Shown here piece by piece: positions 32,385 to 43,700 of a stretch of 64,000 bases of DNA. The translations under genes were made by a program, and so were the position numbers. The stretch is from positions 906,501-970,500 of the forward strand of contig CAJHZI010000664.1 of the NCBI GenBank assembly GCA_905160935.1. The letters are read 5' to 3'. Source of the DNA: Enchytraeus crypticus. Taxonomy: Eukaryota > Annelida > Clitellata > Enchytraeida > Enchytraeidae. The notes below the pieces were generated by a model, which made no database searches, was not told where the DNA came from, and saw only the letters and a list, made by a program, of their open reading frames with translations. Position 1 is the stretch's first letter. The number at the start of each line of letters is the position of its first letter.

Positions 32385-33605
32385 AAGGTACATCTTCAAT
32401 CGCACTTCTGAACAACCCCTCCTATGCGGTGTTTCTCAAGGTTCAGTATTAGGTACATTGCTCTTCTTTTTAATATATAACTCTTCTTAGGTACCTGCTT
32501 GCTCAGTCCTCCATAAATTTTCAGTTCTATGCAGACGACACTCTGAATTACGTTAACATATATTTTTCCTTTTTTAATCATGCCTCCGATCAGAAACTAA
32601 CTCATCTCTTATCCATACTAGACCAGATTTATTCCTGGTTTTGTGCTAATCGTCTTGCTGTTAACCTCTCGAAAACTGAATACCTTTTAATTGGCACTCC
32701 TTTGCAAAGAAGTAAAATTACTAATAACTCTGTTAATTTACAAAATCTTGCGCTTTCACCTTCTCGATTCACCTAAAATCTTGGAGTCATAACTGATGAT
32801 TACCTTGACTTTAAATTCCATATCTCCTCCGTTTGTCGTGCTTCTTTCTTTCAGGTTCGTAAACTTAGGTTAATACGTCCATCCCTTAGGCCTACTAGAA
32901 ATTCAACCACTATCCTTGCTAATTCTAAGAGTTGATTCAAATCTCGACTACTGTAATTATTTATTATATGGGTAGCCATTTTCAATCAATCAATAAGAAT
33001 TTAACTTCCGGTTCCTCGCCATAAGGCAATGTCAGGGACGTCTCTTGCATTCACTACACAAACAGGCGCCAAAGCACCTGCAATTTAAGCAGGATGACGA
33101 CTGAGTACACAGAGACCACAAGAGAAAGCGAGATCAAAACAGTGCTAGTCCAAGATCCAAGGCAAGCGGGTCATAATTTAGACCTATGGCGGAAAGAGAT
33201 GGGTTTATAGCTTGCCAAGGAATGTAGGCCTACGTGCACTTCGTTCAACCGATTGACCATCTTCTCTCTGTTCCAAATATTTTCCCATCACTAGACAGAC
33301 GTTTATTTTCTTACGCAGCATCCACAATCTGGAACTCTTTACCTGCTAATCTTCGCTCTTGTTTTTCTCTTTTAAGTTTCTCTAGCAAGCTAAGACTTAT
33401 ATTTCACACCGTAGACATAATCAATCAACTCTGGCCATTTTTGATCACCGGACTGGCTTTCATTTAGGACACTACTTATCCTCAGCACATTTCTTTTGCA
33501 GATTGGTTTGGGTGGATTTATCTGCAGTGATGTGTGCTGTGGGGAAGTCCCTGACATCATTCTTGGATGAGGAAACGGACGTAAAACCTTTATTATTATT
33601 ACAAT
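32385..33605 (+). mobile_element. LINE-C copy, interrupted
   Basis: Reverse transcriptase pieces GVSQGSVLG, FQFYADDTLNYVNIYF (YADD), WFCANRLAVNLSKTEYLLIG (motif D), then a C-terminal part after 33228: SLDRRLFSYAASTIWNSLPA, LFHTVD, and the 3' UTR GGGGAAGTCCCTGACATCAT with (TTATTA). The copy is split at about 32980-33228 by a LINE-F end. Several stops; dead. Confidence 0.8.
32980..33226 (-). mobile_element. LINE-F 3'-end fragment inserted in LINE-C
   Basis: Inverse: TCAATCAATCAATAAGAATT, GGTTCCTCGCCATAAGGCAA, TGTCAGGGACGTCTC, AGCGAGATCAAAACAG. The forward counterpart lies at 54655-54815 (GATCTCGCTTTCTC, CCCTGACATTGCCTTATGAC, AAGTTCTTATTGATATTGAT). Confidence 0.7.
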
Positions 33606-33617
33606 TTTTTAAATTTA

Positions 33618-33895
33618 ATTTTACCCCGGTGTAAAGAACCTGAGGTTTTATAAAAACGATTCAAGCAATACTTGCTGAAATGCCGACCGACTATTCGAGG
33701 TCATCAATCGGCTTAAAATAACTGTTGAAGCAGACTGCATTAAATCTTTGCAAAGTCATGGAAAGCCTTTGCCAAAGAAAAGAGGTCTCTCGCTTATCGC
33801 TGGTTTGCTCAGCAATAAGTCTGCCTATGCCATTGATGATGGCATATGCAATAATAGTCAACTCCTTCGGGATTCATCGGGCCCATTATTCTATT
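33618..33895 (-). mobile_element. REL-type LINE 3' fragment
   Basis: Minus-strand codons match [20 protein letters not shown] of the copy at 26480. The 3' end is TTACACCGGGGTAAAATTAA. It abuts the LINE-C tail at 33605, the two 3' ends facing each other. Confidence 0.7.
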
Positions 33896-34076
33896 ATTAA
33901 TATTATCTTTATTATATTATTATTATTATTATTATTGTTATTATTATTACTATTATTATTATTGTTACTATATTAGTAAACTAGTATTACTATTATTCAC
34001 AACTACTAGAATAATTATTACTACATATTATTATTATTATTATTATTTCCATTATTGATTCTTCATGATATTATTA
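33896..34076. repeat. (TTA)n microsatellite
   Basis: Impure ATT/TTA repeats. Confidence 0.9.
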
Positions 34077-34079
34077 TTA

Positions 34080-35140
34080 TTTCGAAGAATGGCATCAGAG
34101 ATGAGGTCTATATAGGGGAACAAATCATTATCCTGAAATCTGGATAGCTGTTCCTAGAGAATTCTGGGAGCGAGTATCCGCTTGATTAGAGCTCTGATTT
34201 GTAAAACCCGATGAGCTCTGCCTCTCCGCCTCAGCTTCCCCTGAGGCCAACATCTGGTTCAGCCTTTGACCCTGGTGCTGTGGCCCTGGTGAGAGGGACC
34301 CCTGGGAGGCAGAGGCCAGTACTCTAGCCTCGAGTATCTTCTTTTTCTCGCCGATGGTCAGCGCAGAAAACTCTTGTGGACCTATCTAAGGCTCTATGGA
34401 CGCACTCGAGGAGGAGGAGGAGTAGGGGGGTATTTCTTCTCTTTCAGACGGGCTGTGTTCAACCCGTTGACGATCAGCCTCGTGCTAACGTGCTGCCCCA
34501 GTGCCCGCTTGTCACCAGTCGGCACCTGAGGCTGAGGCTGCGTGGACTGAAACCCAGGTTTGATTTGAGTTTTTGGGGATACAGGTCGGGCACCTGTTTG
34601 GATTTGGTTTTTATTTTGGGTTAGAACAGATGAAGACACAGATGGGATGGGGCTTAGATTCTGCATAGGTGCTGAAATGGCAGGTCTAAGGTTAATTCTG
34701 GGTAGACTAGTGGAGGCAATTTCAATGCTTCTGGTTACGTCAGGACTAACAGCGTCCACATAGTGTTCCTGAACCACATCGCGATCGCTACCTAACACGT
34801 CAGTGTTCTCATAGTCGAGGTTCAACTGTTCACTAGTAATTTGTTCATTGAACTCTTCCAATTCAGAGTCCTGCAACTCAACGGGCTCGCTTGCCGCAAC
34901 GCTATAAATCCTTTCCACGATTCCACTAGCGGATTCTTCATGTTCAGACTTAGGCCCCAGCGCCCTTCTCCCTGCCTCCCCTGTCGTATTCCTTGATAAA
35001 CTCTGCAGGGAATGTCGAGGGGAAGCGTGACTGGGATTGGAAGGGGCATGCCGCTGATTGCAGGGAGATCTGGACAGATGGCTGGGTGACGAGGGGTAGC
35101 CAGCCTGGGTACCCGAGAAGCCACAGCATTCGTCGGGTCT
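34080..35140 (-). mobile_element. Unclassified block coding for a disordered protein, flanked by (TTA)n
   Basis: Unusually GC-rich for the window. The minus strand shows a 174-residue open frame rich in Pro, Ser and Gln, ending PPTPPPPRVRP, with other open pieces on either side. No domain recognised. It may be the N-terminal or gag-like part of a retroelement, or a host exon. Treated as a fossil because both sides are bounded by TTA repeats. Family unresolved. Confidence 0.35.
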
Positions 35141-35336
35141 CTTATTATTATTATTATTACTATTTTATTATTAGTATTATTACATTGAATTCGTTCAAAT
35201 GCCACACAATCTATGTTTTTTCGTCCAATTAATAGACATCAGCAAAGAAGCCTGCGAATGAAAAGAATAAATGATTTGCGAACAGTAAAAATTCTGGGAT
35301 TGAAGAATATCAGCACAATCTGTCAAGGTGAAAAGT

Positions 35337-35715
35337 GAGAAAGTTCAACTGCAAAACCAGAATAGATGCACCATTACTTCTCACAAAGATATGCACTCTT
35401 TTGATAGAGCAACTTGTGCTCTACAAGAATCCGTTAAAAAGTGTGAGTAACACCCCCTTAGGTTTGGCACAATTTGAGCCCATTTGGAGGTACTCGTACA
35501 TTGAGTAAATACACGTTAATCAGCAAAATGATGAAAGTTCAACTGAAAATGTGAAATAGAACGGGCCTTAACTTCTGATAAAGACATGCACCATTTTGAT
35601 AGAGCACCTTGTGCTCTACAAGAATCCGTTAAAAAGTGTGAGTAACAGCCCCTTAGTTTTGGCACAATTTGAGCCCATTTGGAGGCAGACGCCATGCATT
35701 CATTAACAATGGTAG
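35337..35715. repeat. About 205-bp tandem duplication
   Basis: Two diverged units containing TTTGATAGAGCA, CTTGTGCTCTACAAGAATCC, GTTAAAAAGTGTGAGTAACA and GGCACAATTTGAGCCCATTT. No coding content. Confidence 0.85.
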
Positions 35716-35719
35716 ACAT

Positions 35720-36637
35720 TAGATCAATGACAGAAATGGAGTGGTTTTTTATCTATATGTCATGTAATCTTACCATAATTCCATTAATATAACCCTAATT
35801 CAATTCAAATTAAGCCCTGTACCTATCCGCAAACCTGACCAAAAATCTAATCCTTGTCTAAGCTTAATTTAATAATTTCTATACGGAATTAAATATACTG
35901 TATGTTTTTGTCATTGATCTAATGTCTATCGCCACGGATTTCATTTGTTGTTCATTTTCATGTGTAAACACTGACTATATTTTTGAAGGGACTACTTGTG
36001 GCTGAAGAAGTGGCTGCTAACTTTACTTTAGTTAAATAGTTTGGTTAATGAATTTAATAGGTGATTGTTGGTGAATAATATTTCAAATTATCGCATTGAA
36101 AACTGTAAATAAATTTGACTTTACTCAGTTTAAGCTTAACATGATTATAAGGCATATTATCTGTATATTGTCAGGTCAGTGGCACCTGACCCAAGACTAG
36201 AACAAGAACGATGAATAGGCTTAGTTGACAATCACCGTAAATGCCTTAGAATATTGTGTAATTGATTTTAATTCTTGATATTTCTATTGTCATCTTTTGT
36301 TTCATTTAAAATAAAATTGATTGGATTTTCTGCATGACCAATCAACTAAAACTTTTCATTGTTTTCATTGTGTCTTTATATCAGGTAGTTTTATAAGTTT
36401 TATTTATTTAAGTGATGTTATCTAGATTAGTCCCCCAAGCCGGCGGCTTTTAAACCGGCGGCTTAAGGCTGCCTCAGCTAGAAGCTTAGCAAAATTTGTG
36501 GCTTATTTGCTGGCTAGCTTCAATATTATTTGCTGGCTTTGGCTTTTTGTTTTTCCAACTTTTAAAATCCTATTTAAGTATAACTTATTATATGTCTCAA
36601 TAGTGTTCGATGTTGTCATTTTGTTGGCACTCCAATA
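35720..36637. other. Gene-poor stretch
   Basis: AT-rich. A small GC-rich spot at 36430-36475 holds CCGGCGGCTT twice. Nothing else recognised. Confidence 0.4.
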
Positions 36638-36811
36638 GCAGCCGGTACGGATTTAAGAATACCCTTCCAACACCCTCAGGATTTTTTTCTTTTAAAGCTG
36701 TCAACACTCGGTTTTACAAGGTGGTCGCCTACAAAGTGCTTACCGGCGCGATGGAGCTTAACTTCGTTCAACTGACGCACAGCTTAACCAAGTGCGCTAA
36801 ATCCTGCCCCC
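36638..36811 (-). mobile_element. SINE-5S copy, best preserved
   Basis: Minus strand: GAACGAAGTTAAGCTCCATC, GCGCCGGTAAGCACTTTGTA, GGCGACCACCTTGTAAAACC, GAGTGTTGACAGCTTT. This follows 5S rRNA from about base 40 to its end (AAGTTAAGC..CGTCG, GGTTAGTACTTGGATGGG, GACCGCCTGGGAATACC, GGTGCTGTA.GCTTT), with box A, intermediate element and box C in order. The tail is GGTATTCTTAAATCCGTACC. Confidence 0.8.
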
Positions 36812-37554
36812 ATTAAATTAGCTGCAACTAAAGCAGACAAATATATATAATTGCACAAATATGTGTGAAATGGGAAATAAAGGCTAGATAACAATAGATA
36901 TCATATACCACTTGCATATATCCTTGGTGAGGATAATTAACTATATTTGCAGGAGTGGAAGAAACAGCAGAATAAGTGACTTTATCATTGCCATTCATGA
37001 AAACGTATAAAAATTTAAATAACCTAATCCAAGTGGTCTTTGACTAAATACCAGGCATGATGCTATTTGGCAGATAAAAGGCATTAGACTGGTTTGTTCA
37101 TATTATTTTGGAAACCAGATTTCTATTCAATTTTTGTTGTTTTAATGTTCACTTTTAATTGGAAGATTTAAAACTAGCTTTCCTCCATTTTCTGTAATAA
37201 TAAAGTACGCCCATACTATAAACTGTGACAGCTGCTCTAGATGAAAGTGGTAACTCTCCCACTTGTCTAAACACTTAAAGCTTGCCATGTCATTCTAGCT
37301 GTCTGCTGCCTAGGATTCTGTCCTTTTATAGTAAACGAAATGATTAATACGGCATCTAGCAGAGACAGTAGCCATTTGGTCCAGCATCCAGATTTTTGGT
37401 TTGTTGACATCTTTTGGCTTCCCCCTTCTTTTACGATAGAGTCTAATGTCAGAAGACCGCACAATCGAGTGTATTGCATGCGCAGGTTAATTGAAGCAGA
37501 TTCTAATGTGTATTTTACTGCTATTTTTACTTACATTTTTGAATTTTGTTGTAG

Positions 37555-37719
37555 ACTTAAAGTCAGAAATGGCCCGTCAAGAAAAAATGCTACAAATTCT
37601 GGTATTAGGTGTATGTTTTTGCTACACTAATGCTTGCTCAGCTGGACTGGAATTGCATACTGAGAAGAATGGTGGCAACGTAGTAGAACGGTGTTGTAAG
37701 AAAATAACGTGTAAGAAGG
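37555..37719 (+). CDS. TNFR-like exon 1: signal peptide
   Basis: Coding from ATG at 37569 (context CAGAAATGG). A good acceptor (pyrimidine-rich TTTTGTTGTAG) precedes 37555, so a 5' UTR exon may lie upstream. Ends AAGAAGG|GTAAGC, phase 1, after CCKKITCKK. Confidence 0.82.
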
Positions 37720-40700
37720 GTAAGCTCATTGGTTTCGAACTGAAACTGCTATGCTTCATCTTATGTAGAATTTACATGTATATCATATTTTAGCTAACTC
37801 TAGAAACGCACTCCTATGAATATTTATGTATTACAAAAGTATTGGAGACAGTTGGGGTACCGATAGACAGTTGATAAATGTATCGAGAAATAGAAAGAAG
37901 AGTTGGATAGGACACATTCTAAGGGGAAAGGTCTATTAATAGAGGTCATAGAAGGTAGAATGGAAGGAAAAAGAGGCAGGGGCAGGCCGAGATTAGGTAT
38001 GTTAGATGATTTAAAGACCCACTCATATGTAGAAATGAAAAGAAAATCGGAAAACAGAGAAGAGTGGAGGCGTTATATACCATGGACCTGCTAGTAGGCA
38101 GTGAACTAAGAGAGACTAAGAGAGAGACTAAAGTTTTATAACATGTGCCTGATCCAGATGCAATTCTAATGAGTAGGGGTTGAGATAATCAGTTCATATT
38201 CTACTACTTGAATCCACATATAATCACGTTTCTGATTGCCATTTAACACCCATAAACCTTTATTTTAAATTCTAAATTATCGCAATTATGTTCTGTATGT
38301 TATGGCTTTGTAATATTGTGAGTTTTACTATTTCATGTATGGTAGAAGTGGCTCATACTTGTGTCGTAGGGTGTTTGAATATTTAATCTTATAGGGCTCA
38401 TCAAATTATTGCTTTTTAAATGGTTGTAAAATTCTATATATTCCTAGTGAAGTTTGTGCTAATTTTTAATACTACATTCTGATGAGCACTTTAGAAGCAT
38501 CAGATTTGACCTCTTGCCCTCTACTTCAGGTTGAGATGGGACGTGACCCTTTGATTTTAGATATGCTCTAAAAGCTTTTCTTATTATGAAAGCCATTATT
38601 ATCTGGAGCACTGCCTATTGAGATTTAATAAATAAGAAAGTTTAAGGATTTAAACGAAATTAGATTCTGTGTAATTCAAAAAGTGTTTATTCTCTTTTCA
38701 TAACACAATATTAGTATCGTTTAGTGTAGCTTCATATGTATGGTGTGCCTCAAGCTCCATTCTTGGTCCTATCCTCTTCAACCTATATACAACACCCTTA
38801 AGCACTCTAATCTCTTCTCATTCTATTGATCATGAACTATATGCTGATGACACTCAAATGTACACTTGTTTCACCCCTAACTCTTACTCTGATGCTGAAA
38901 CCCTCTTGCAACAAAGTTTTCATTCTATATCCTCTTGGATGTCTGCTAATTTTTTTGCACTTAATTCATCTGAGACTGAATTCTTGTTGGTTGGGACACC
39001 TCAACAGCTTCTGAAGCTGTAGGAAAACTCTTTCGTTATCTTCGGATATTACAAAAACACCTGTTTCATCTATGAGAAATCTCGGTGTTATCCTTGATAA
39101 ACACCTAACCTTCCACGAACACATAACTAAAACTTCACAAGTTTTCATATCCGTTTCTATCATGTTTCATGTATCATCGTTATCATGTTTCTTTCATATC
39201 CGAGATCTTCGTCGAATACGTCCATATATGTCACGTGAGACGGCTGCTACAATTGGTGCTGCCATTGTGCAATCGAAATTGGACTACTGCAATTCCCTGC
39301 TTTTAAATCTTCCTGGCTGTGAGATTGATCGATTGCAGTTGGTTCAGAATTCTCTTGCGTGTGCAATTTTTTGTAGTTCCAAGTACTCGCATGTTATGCC
39401 CAGTTTAAAGTCTTTGCACTGGCTAAAGATTAAAGAGCGAATCATTTACAAAACAGCTTCGTTAACCTGTAAATCAGTCACCATCTCTGGACAAACTTGT
39501 ATGTCTCACTTGATTAGAGTGATGCAGCCTTCTGTTACTTGGTCTTCTAAATTAATTACTTTTGTGAGACCTAGCTTACCTTCGCGCTCTAAGCAATCTA
39601 ATTGTTCTTTCCAGCATGCTGCACCGCAGATCTGGAATTCTCTTCCATCCAATCTCCGGAAATCTTCATTTGAAGCACATCGGCCTCTGCTTTCCTATGA
39701 TCAGTTCCATAGGCAGTTGAAGTCCTATCTTTTCCATCTCTCTTTTCCATCCAGTGTCCATGAGCGGCGACCAGCGCCTAAACCTCCTTCTCTTTAATAC
39801 CCTGTACTTTGGACTGATTATCTGGATTTTGGAATTTGCACCTTTTTGGACCTTCTTTTTGCTCGCCGGCTTGATTTTGTCTCAATAGTGCTCGATGTTT
39901 TCAGTGATGACAGTAGCGCTCTAATTGTTGTTATGTTATATATGTTATGCTTAGGATTTCAACCAGAGTTATGCCTATCAGAAGGTATGGAAGCTCGGTG
40001 TGTTCCGTGCAGGAGTGGGACATATAAAAATTTTGAGTCGGCTTCTACTCTGATGGGGTCTAAGTGTCTTCTTCACTGGATATGCTCAGGTTTGCAACAT
40101 ATTGTTGTTTGAATTGTTTATTAGCTATTGATCCACTGTGAAAACTTTAATATGAAATCTTTTATTGAAATGCATTTATATTTCATTTAGTTATCTTATA
40201 GGCTTCCCTGTGTTGGTCCGGGTTGTTTGAAGAATTGATCTACCGGTGACTGCTCATGTCGTAACAAAAACAACAACAACAATTAGAGTGCTACTGTCAT
40301 CAATGACAACATTGAGCACTATTGAGACAGAATCAAGCCGGCGAGCAAAAGGATGGTCCAAAATTGTGCAAATTCCAAAATCCAGATAATCAGTCCAAAG
40401 TACAGGGTATTAAAGAGAAGAAAGTTTAGGTGCAGGTCGCTGCTCATGGAAAAGATAGGTCTTCAACTGCCTATGGAACTGATCATAGGAAAGCAAAGGC
40501 CGTGCTTCAAATGAAGATTTCCGAAGATTAGATGGAAGAGAATTCCAGATCTGCGGTGCAGCATGCTGGAAAGAAAGATTAGATAGCTTAGAGGGCAAAG
40601 GTAAGCTAGGTCTCACAAGAGTAATTAATTTAGAAGACCGAGTAACAGCAGGCTGCATCACTTTAATCAAGTGAGACATACAAGGTTGTCCAGGGATGGT

Positions 40701-43700
40701 GATGGACTTATAGGTTAACGAATCTGTTTTGTAAATGATTCGCTCTTTAATCTTTAGCCAGTGCAAAGACTTAAAAATGGGCGTAACATGTGAGTACTTG
40801 GAACTAAAAAAAATTGCACACGCAAGAGAATTCTGAACAAACTGCAATCGATCAATCTCACAGCCAGGGAGATTCAAAAACAGAGAATTGCAGTAGTCCA
40901 ATTTGGATTGCACAATGGCAGCACCAATTGTGGCAGCTGTCTCACGTGACAAATATGGACGTATTCGACGAAGATCTCGGATGTGGAAGAAACATGCTTG
41001 TGAAGTTTTAGTTATGTGTTCGTGGCAGGTTAGGTGTTTATCAAGGATAACACCGAGATTTCTCACAGAAGAAACAGGTGTTATTGTAATATCCGAAGAT
41101 AACGAAAGAGTTTTCCCATTCAGCTTCAGAAGCTGTTGAAGTGTCCCAACCAACAAGAATTCAGTCTTAGATGGATTAAGTGCCAAAAAATTAGTAGACA
41201 TCCAAGAGGATATAGAATGAAAACTTTGTTGCAGGAGGGTTTCAGCATCAGAGTAAGAGTTAGGGGTGAAACAAGTGTACATTTGAGTGTCATCAGCATA
41301 TAGTTCATGATCAATAGAATGAGAAGAGATCAGTGAGCTTAAGGGTGCTGTATATAGGTTGAAGAGGATAGGACCAAGAACGGAGCCTTGAAGCACACCA
41401 TACTTTAAATGGGAAGGTGAAGAGACGTACTCCATCACTTTCACACTAAAAGAATGATCCGTCAGATAGGAGGAAAACCAATCGAGAACAGTTCCACGAA
41501 TACCGAACCAGGAAGAAAGACGTTCCAGAAGAATATTGTGATCAATGGTATCAAAAGCGGCCGAAAGATCAAGCATACATAATCCAGTTAAGCGTTTTGT
41601 GCACATGGCATTAACAATAGAATTGCACACAGATAGAAGCACCATTTCAGTTGAACGATGCTTAGTATAAGCAGCTTGATGCTTATTAAATAGATCATTG
41701 CAAGAGAGATAAGTAGGAAGCCTCTGAAGAACAATTCTTTCAGTGAGTTTAGATATGTACGACAGATTATATATAGGCCTGTAATTCGACAATGATTCCT
41801 TAATAAAGTGTGGGCTTTTTAAGCAATGGAGTAATAACTGCAAGCTTAAAAGCGTAGGAAATTTGCCAGTAGGGAGAGAGAGAGAGGTTAACAATCAATG
41901 TTAATACAGGAGCAAATATGTGAATACACTTCTATAAAAGAGAGGTTGGGATAGGGTCCAAGTCGCAATGTTTGGCTGGAGAGTCTAAAACTAATTTAGT
42001 AATCTCTTCAATTGTAACTGGAGTGAAATTAGAAAGCTCATCCTTGTAATGAGTCTGTACTGGAGTATGAGGAGTAGAGTTAGGAGCTGGAGAGATAGAT
42101 GCTCTAAGATTGCTTATCTTATCACTAAAGTAACTGGAAAATTGTTCAGGAAGTGACTCAACAGGAGTAGAAGGAAGAGAAGGAGAAATAGATCTATGTA
42201 AAAGATCATTAATAGTTTTCCATAATCTCTTGACATTCACAGCCTTACTGACCAAAGAGGAGTAGTACTCTTTCTTAGCATTAGCAATAGCAGTACGATA
42301 AATCTTGTGTTGCAAATTAGAAACAGTTTTCCAAAAATCGGAATGGGTATGACGCCACTTTCTTTCAGCTCTACAGCTTGCAGCCTTTAGCTTTCTCAGA
42401 TCAGAGGTGTACCAAGGGTTAGATTTCTTAAGCTTCTTGGTTGTTAGAGGTGCATGCTTATCAAGTAGAGATGAAAGAGTAGTGTTATACTGTTTTACTA
42501 ATTCATCAAGATCATTAGAAGGAGACTTGATCTAAGTCTCAATTAATTGTTAACGTAGAAGGCGACTAAGGCACTAAGATCCATACCAACGTCAGAAAGG
42601 GCATTCGGTGAGCGCCTAGGCTCCAGAAATTGCTACAAAAATTTAAATGAATGGAAAAGTCTCAAATAGGGGATTGGTTGGCGGTGTGGTGTAGGACAGA
42701 GAAGATTTGAGACAGTCTATTTCTATCCCAACCCTGGTTAAACTGGGATTTAAGGGAGGATGATGATGATAATGATAAGTTATTTTATAGGCTGTTTTCG
42801 TGTATTTATTTAGTTTACTCATTTAATTTTGATAGTTTTGGAAATCTTTTCTTTATGCTTATTCTTTTGTCTCTGTTGACCATTAAGAGCCGTAATGCCG
42901 TTATTAACGTCGGTTTTTTTCTCTCAAATGATGCGATATCAGTGATGGACGAGCCCAGTATTAATGTAATGGTATATACATGTATAAATAGTCCATGTAG
43001 TTGAAAACCATCGAATTATATAAGGTTTTACGGTACTTGGTAGATTAATAGTAGTGCCGTAGAAATGTTAATAATTCAGACTTGTAATTAATTCTACTAG
43101 TTGTTTGTAGCATTGCTATCAAATTCTATCTATTGTTTGTAGCATTACCTACCAGAGCTTGAATTCTTTCGTAATGCCATTTTATGTCTGGGTTTCCCGT
43201 GTTGTGCCCATGACATTGAAGATTAGATCAACCCTTATCTTCTTGTGTCTTACTAGGCAACTAAACAAAAATTGAGGAAGGCACTGGGAGTCCACCTCTG
43301 AAGATATTTTCCCCTAGCTTTTGACTATAATAGCATATGGATAAGGTGTAGTATTTTATGAAAGGATGAACCTGTTGATCCATGAAATGCTTCATATGGA
43401 ACTTAAAAGCAAACTCTTGGTATGAAGATGTACCTTAGATCTGTCACTTGACAGAACACTAGGGAGACTATGTTTTTGTAATTGTAAAAATTTGTACTGT
43501 AATGAACAGTGTGAACTCCTATAAAGTAATTTTTAATTTGTTCTCAGTTTAAAGTGTTGTGTGTTTCGGCTTTCTGTTCCTTCAATTTTATGGCATTAAT
43601 TTAATCTAAGTCGCTATGCTTACATCAATATACAAGTGGATTGTGACCTTTTTTATTAGTCAATTCCTTTTTTGCTATTAGCTCAAAAAGGTCTCAAAAT

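Noticed and set aside
36638-36811. A genuine 5S rRNA gene
   Set aside because: The 5' third is missing or very divergent, many positions are substituted, and a repeated unique tail follows.
39846-40112. Open frame joining LINE-A tail and TNFR-like exon 2 as one protein
   Set aside because: The 5' part is LINE 3' UTR and the frame reads through the intron end by chance; the splice acceptor and Cys-rich homology begin at 39955.
40814-41139. Plus-strand open frames opposite LINE-A
   Set aside because: Antisense of the reverse transcriptase frame.
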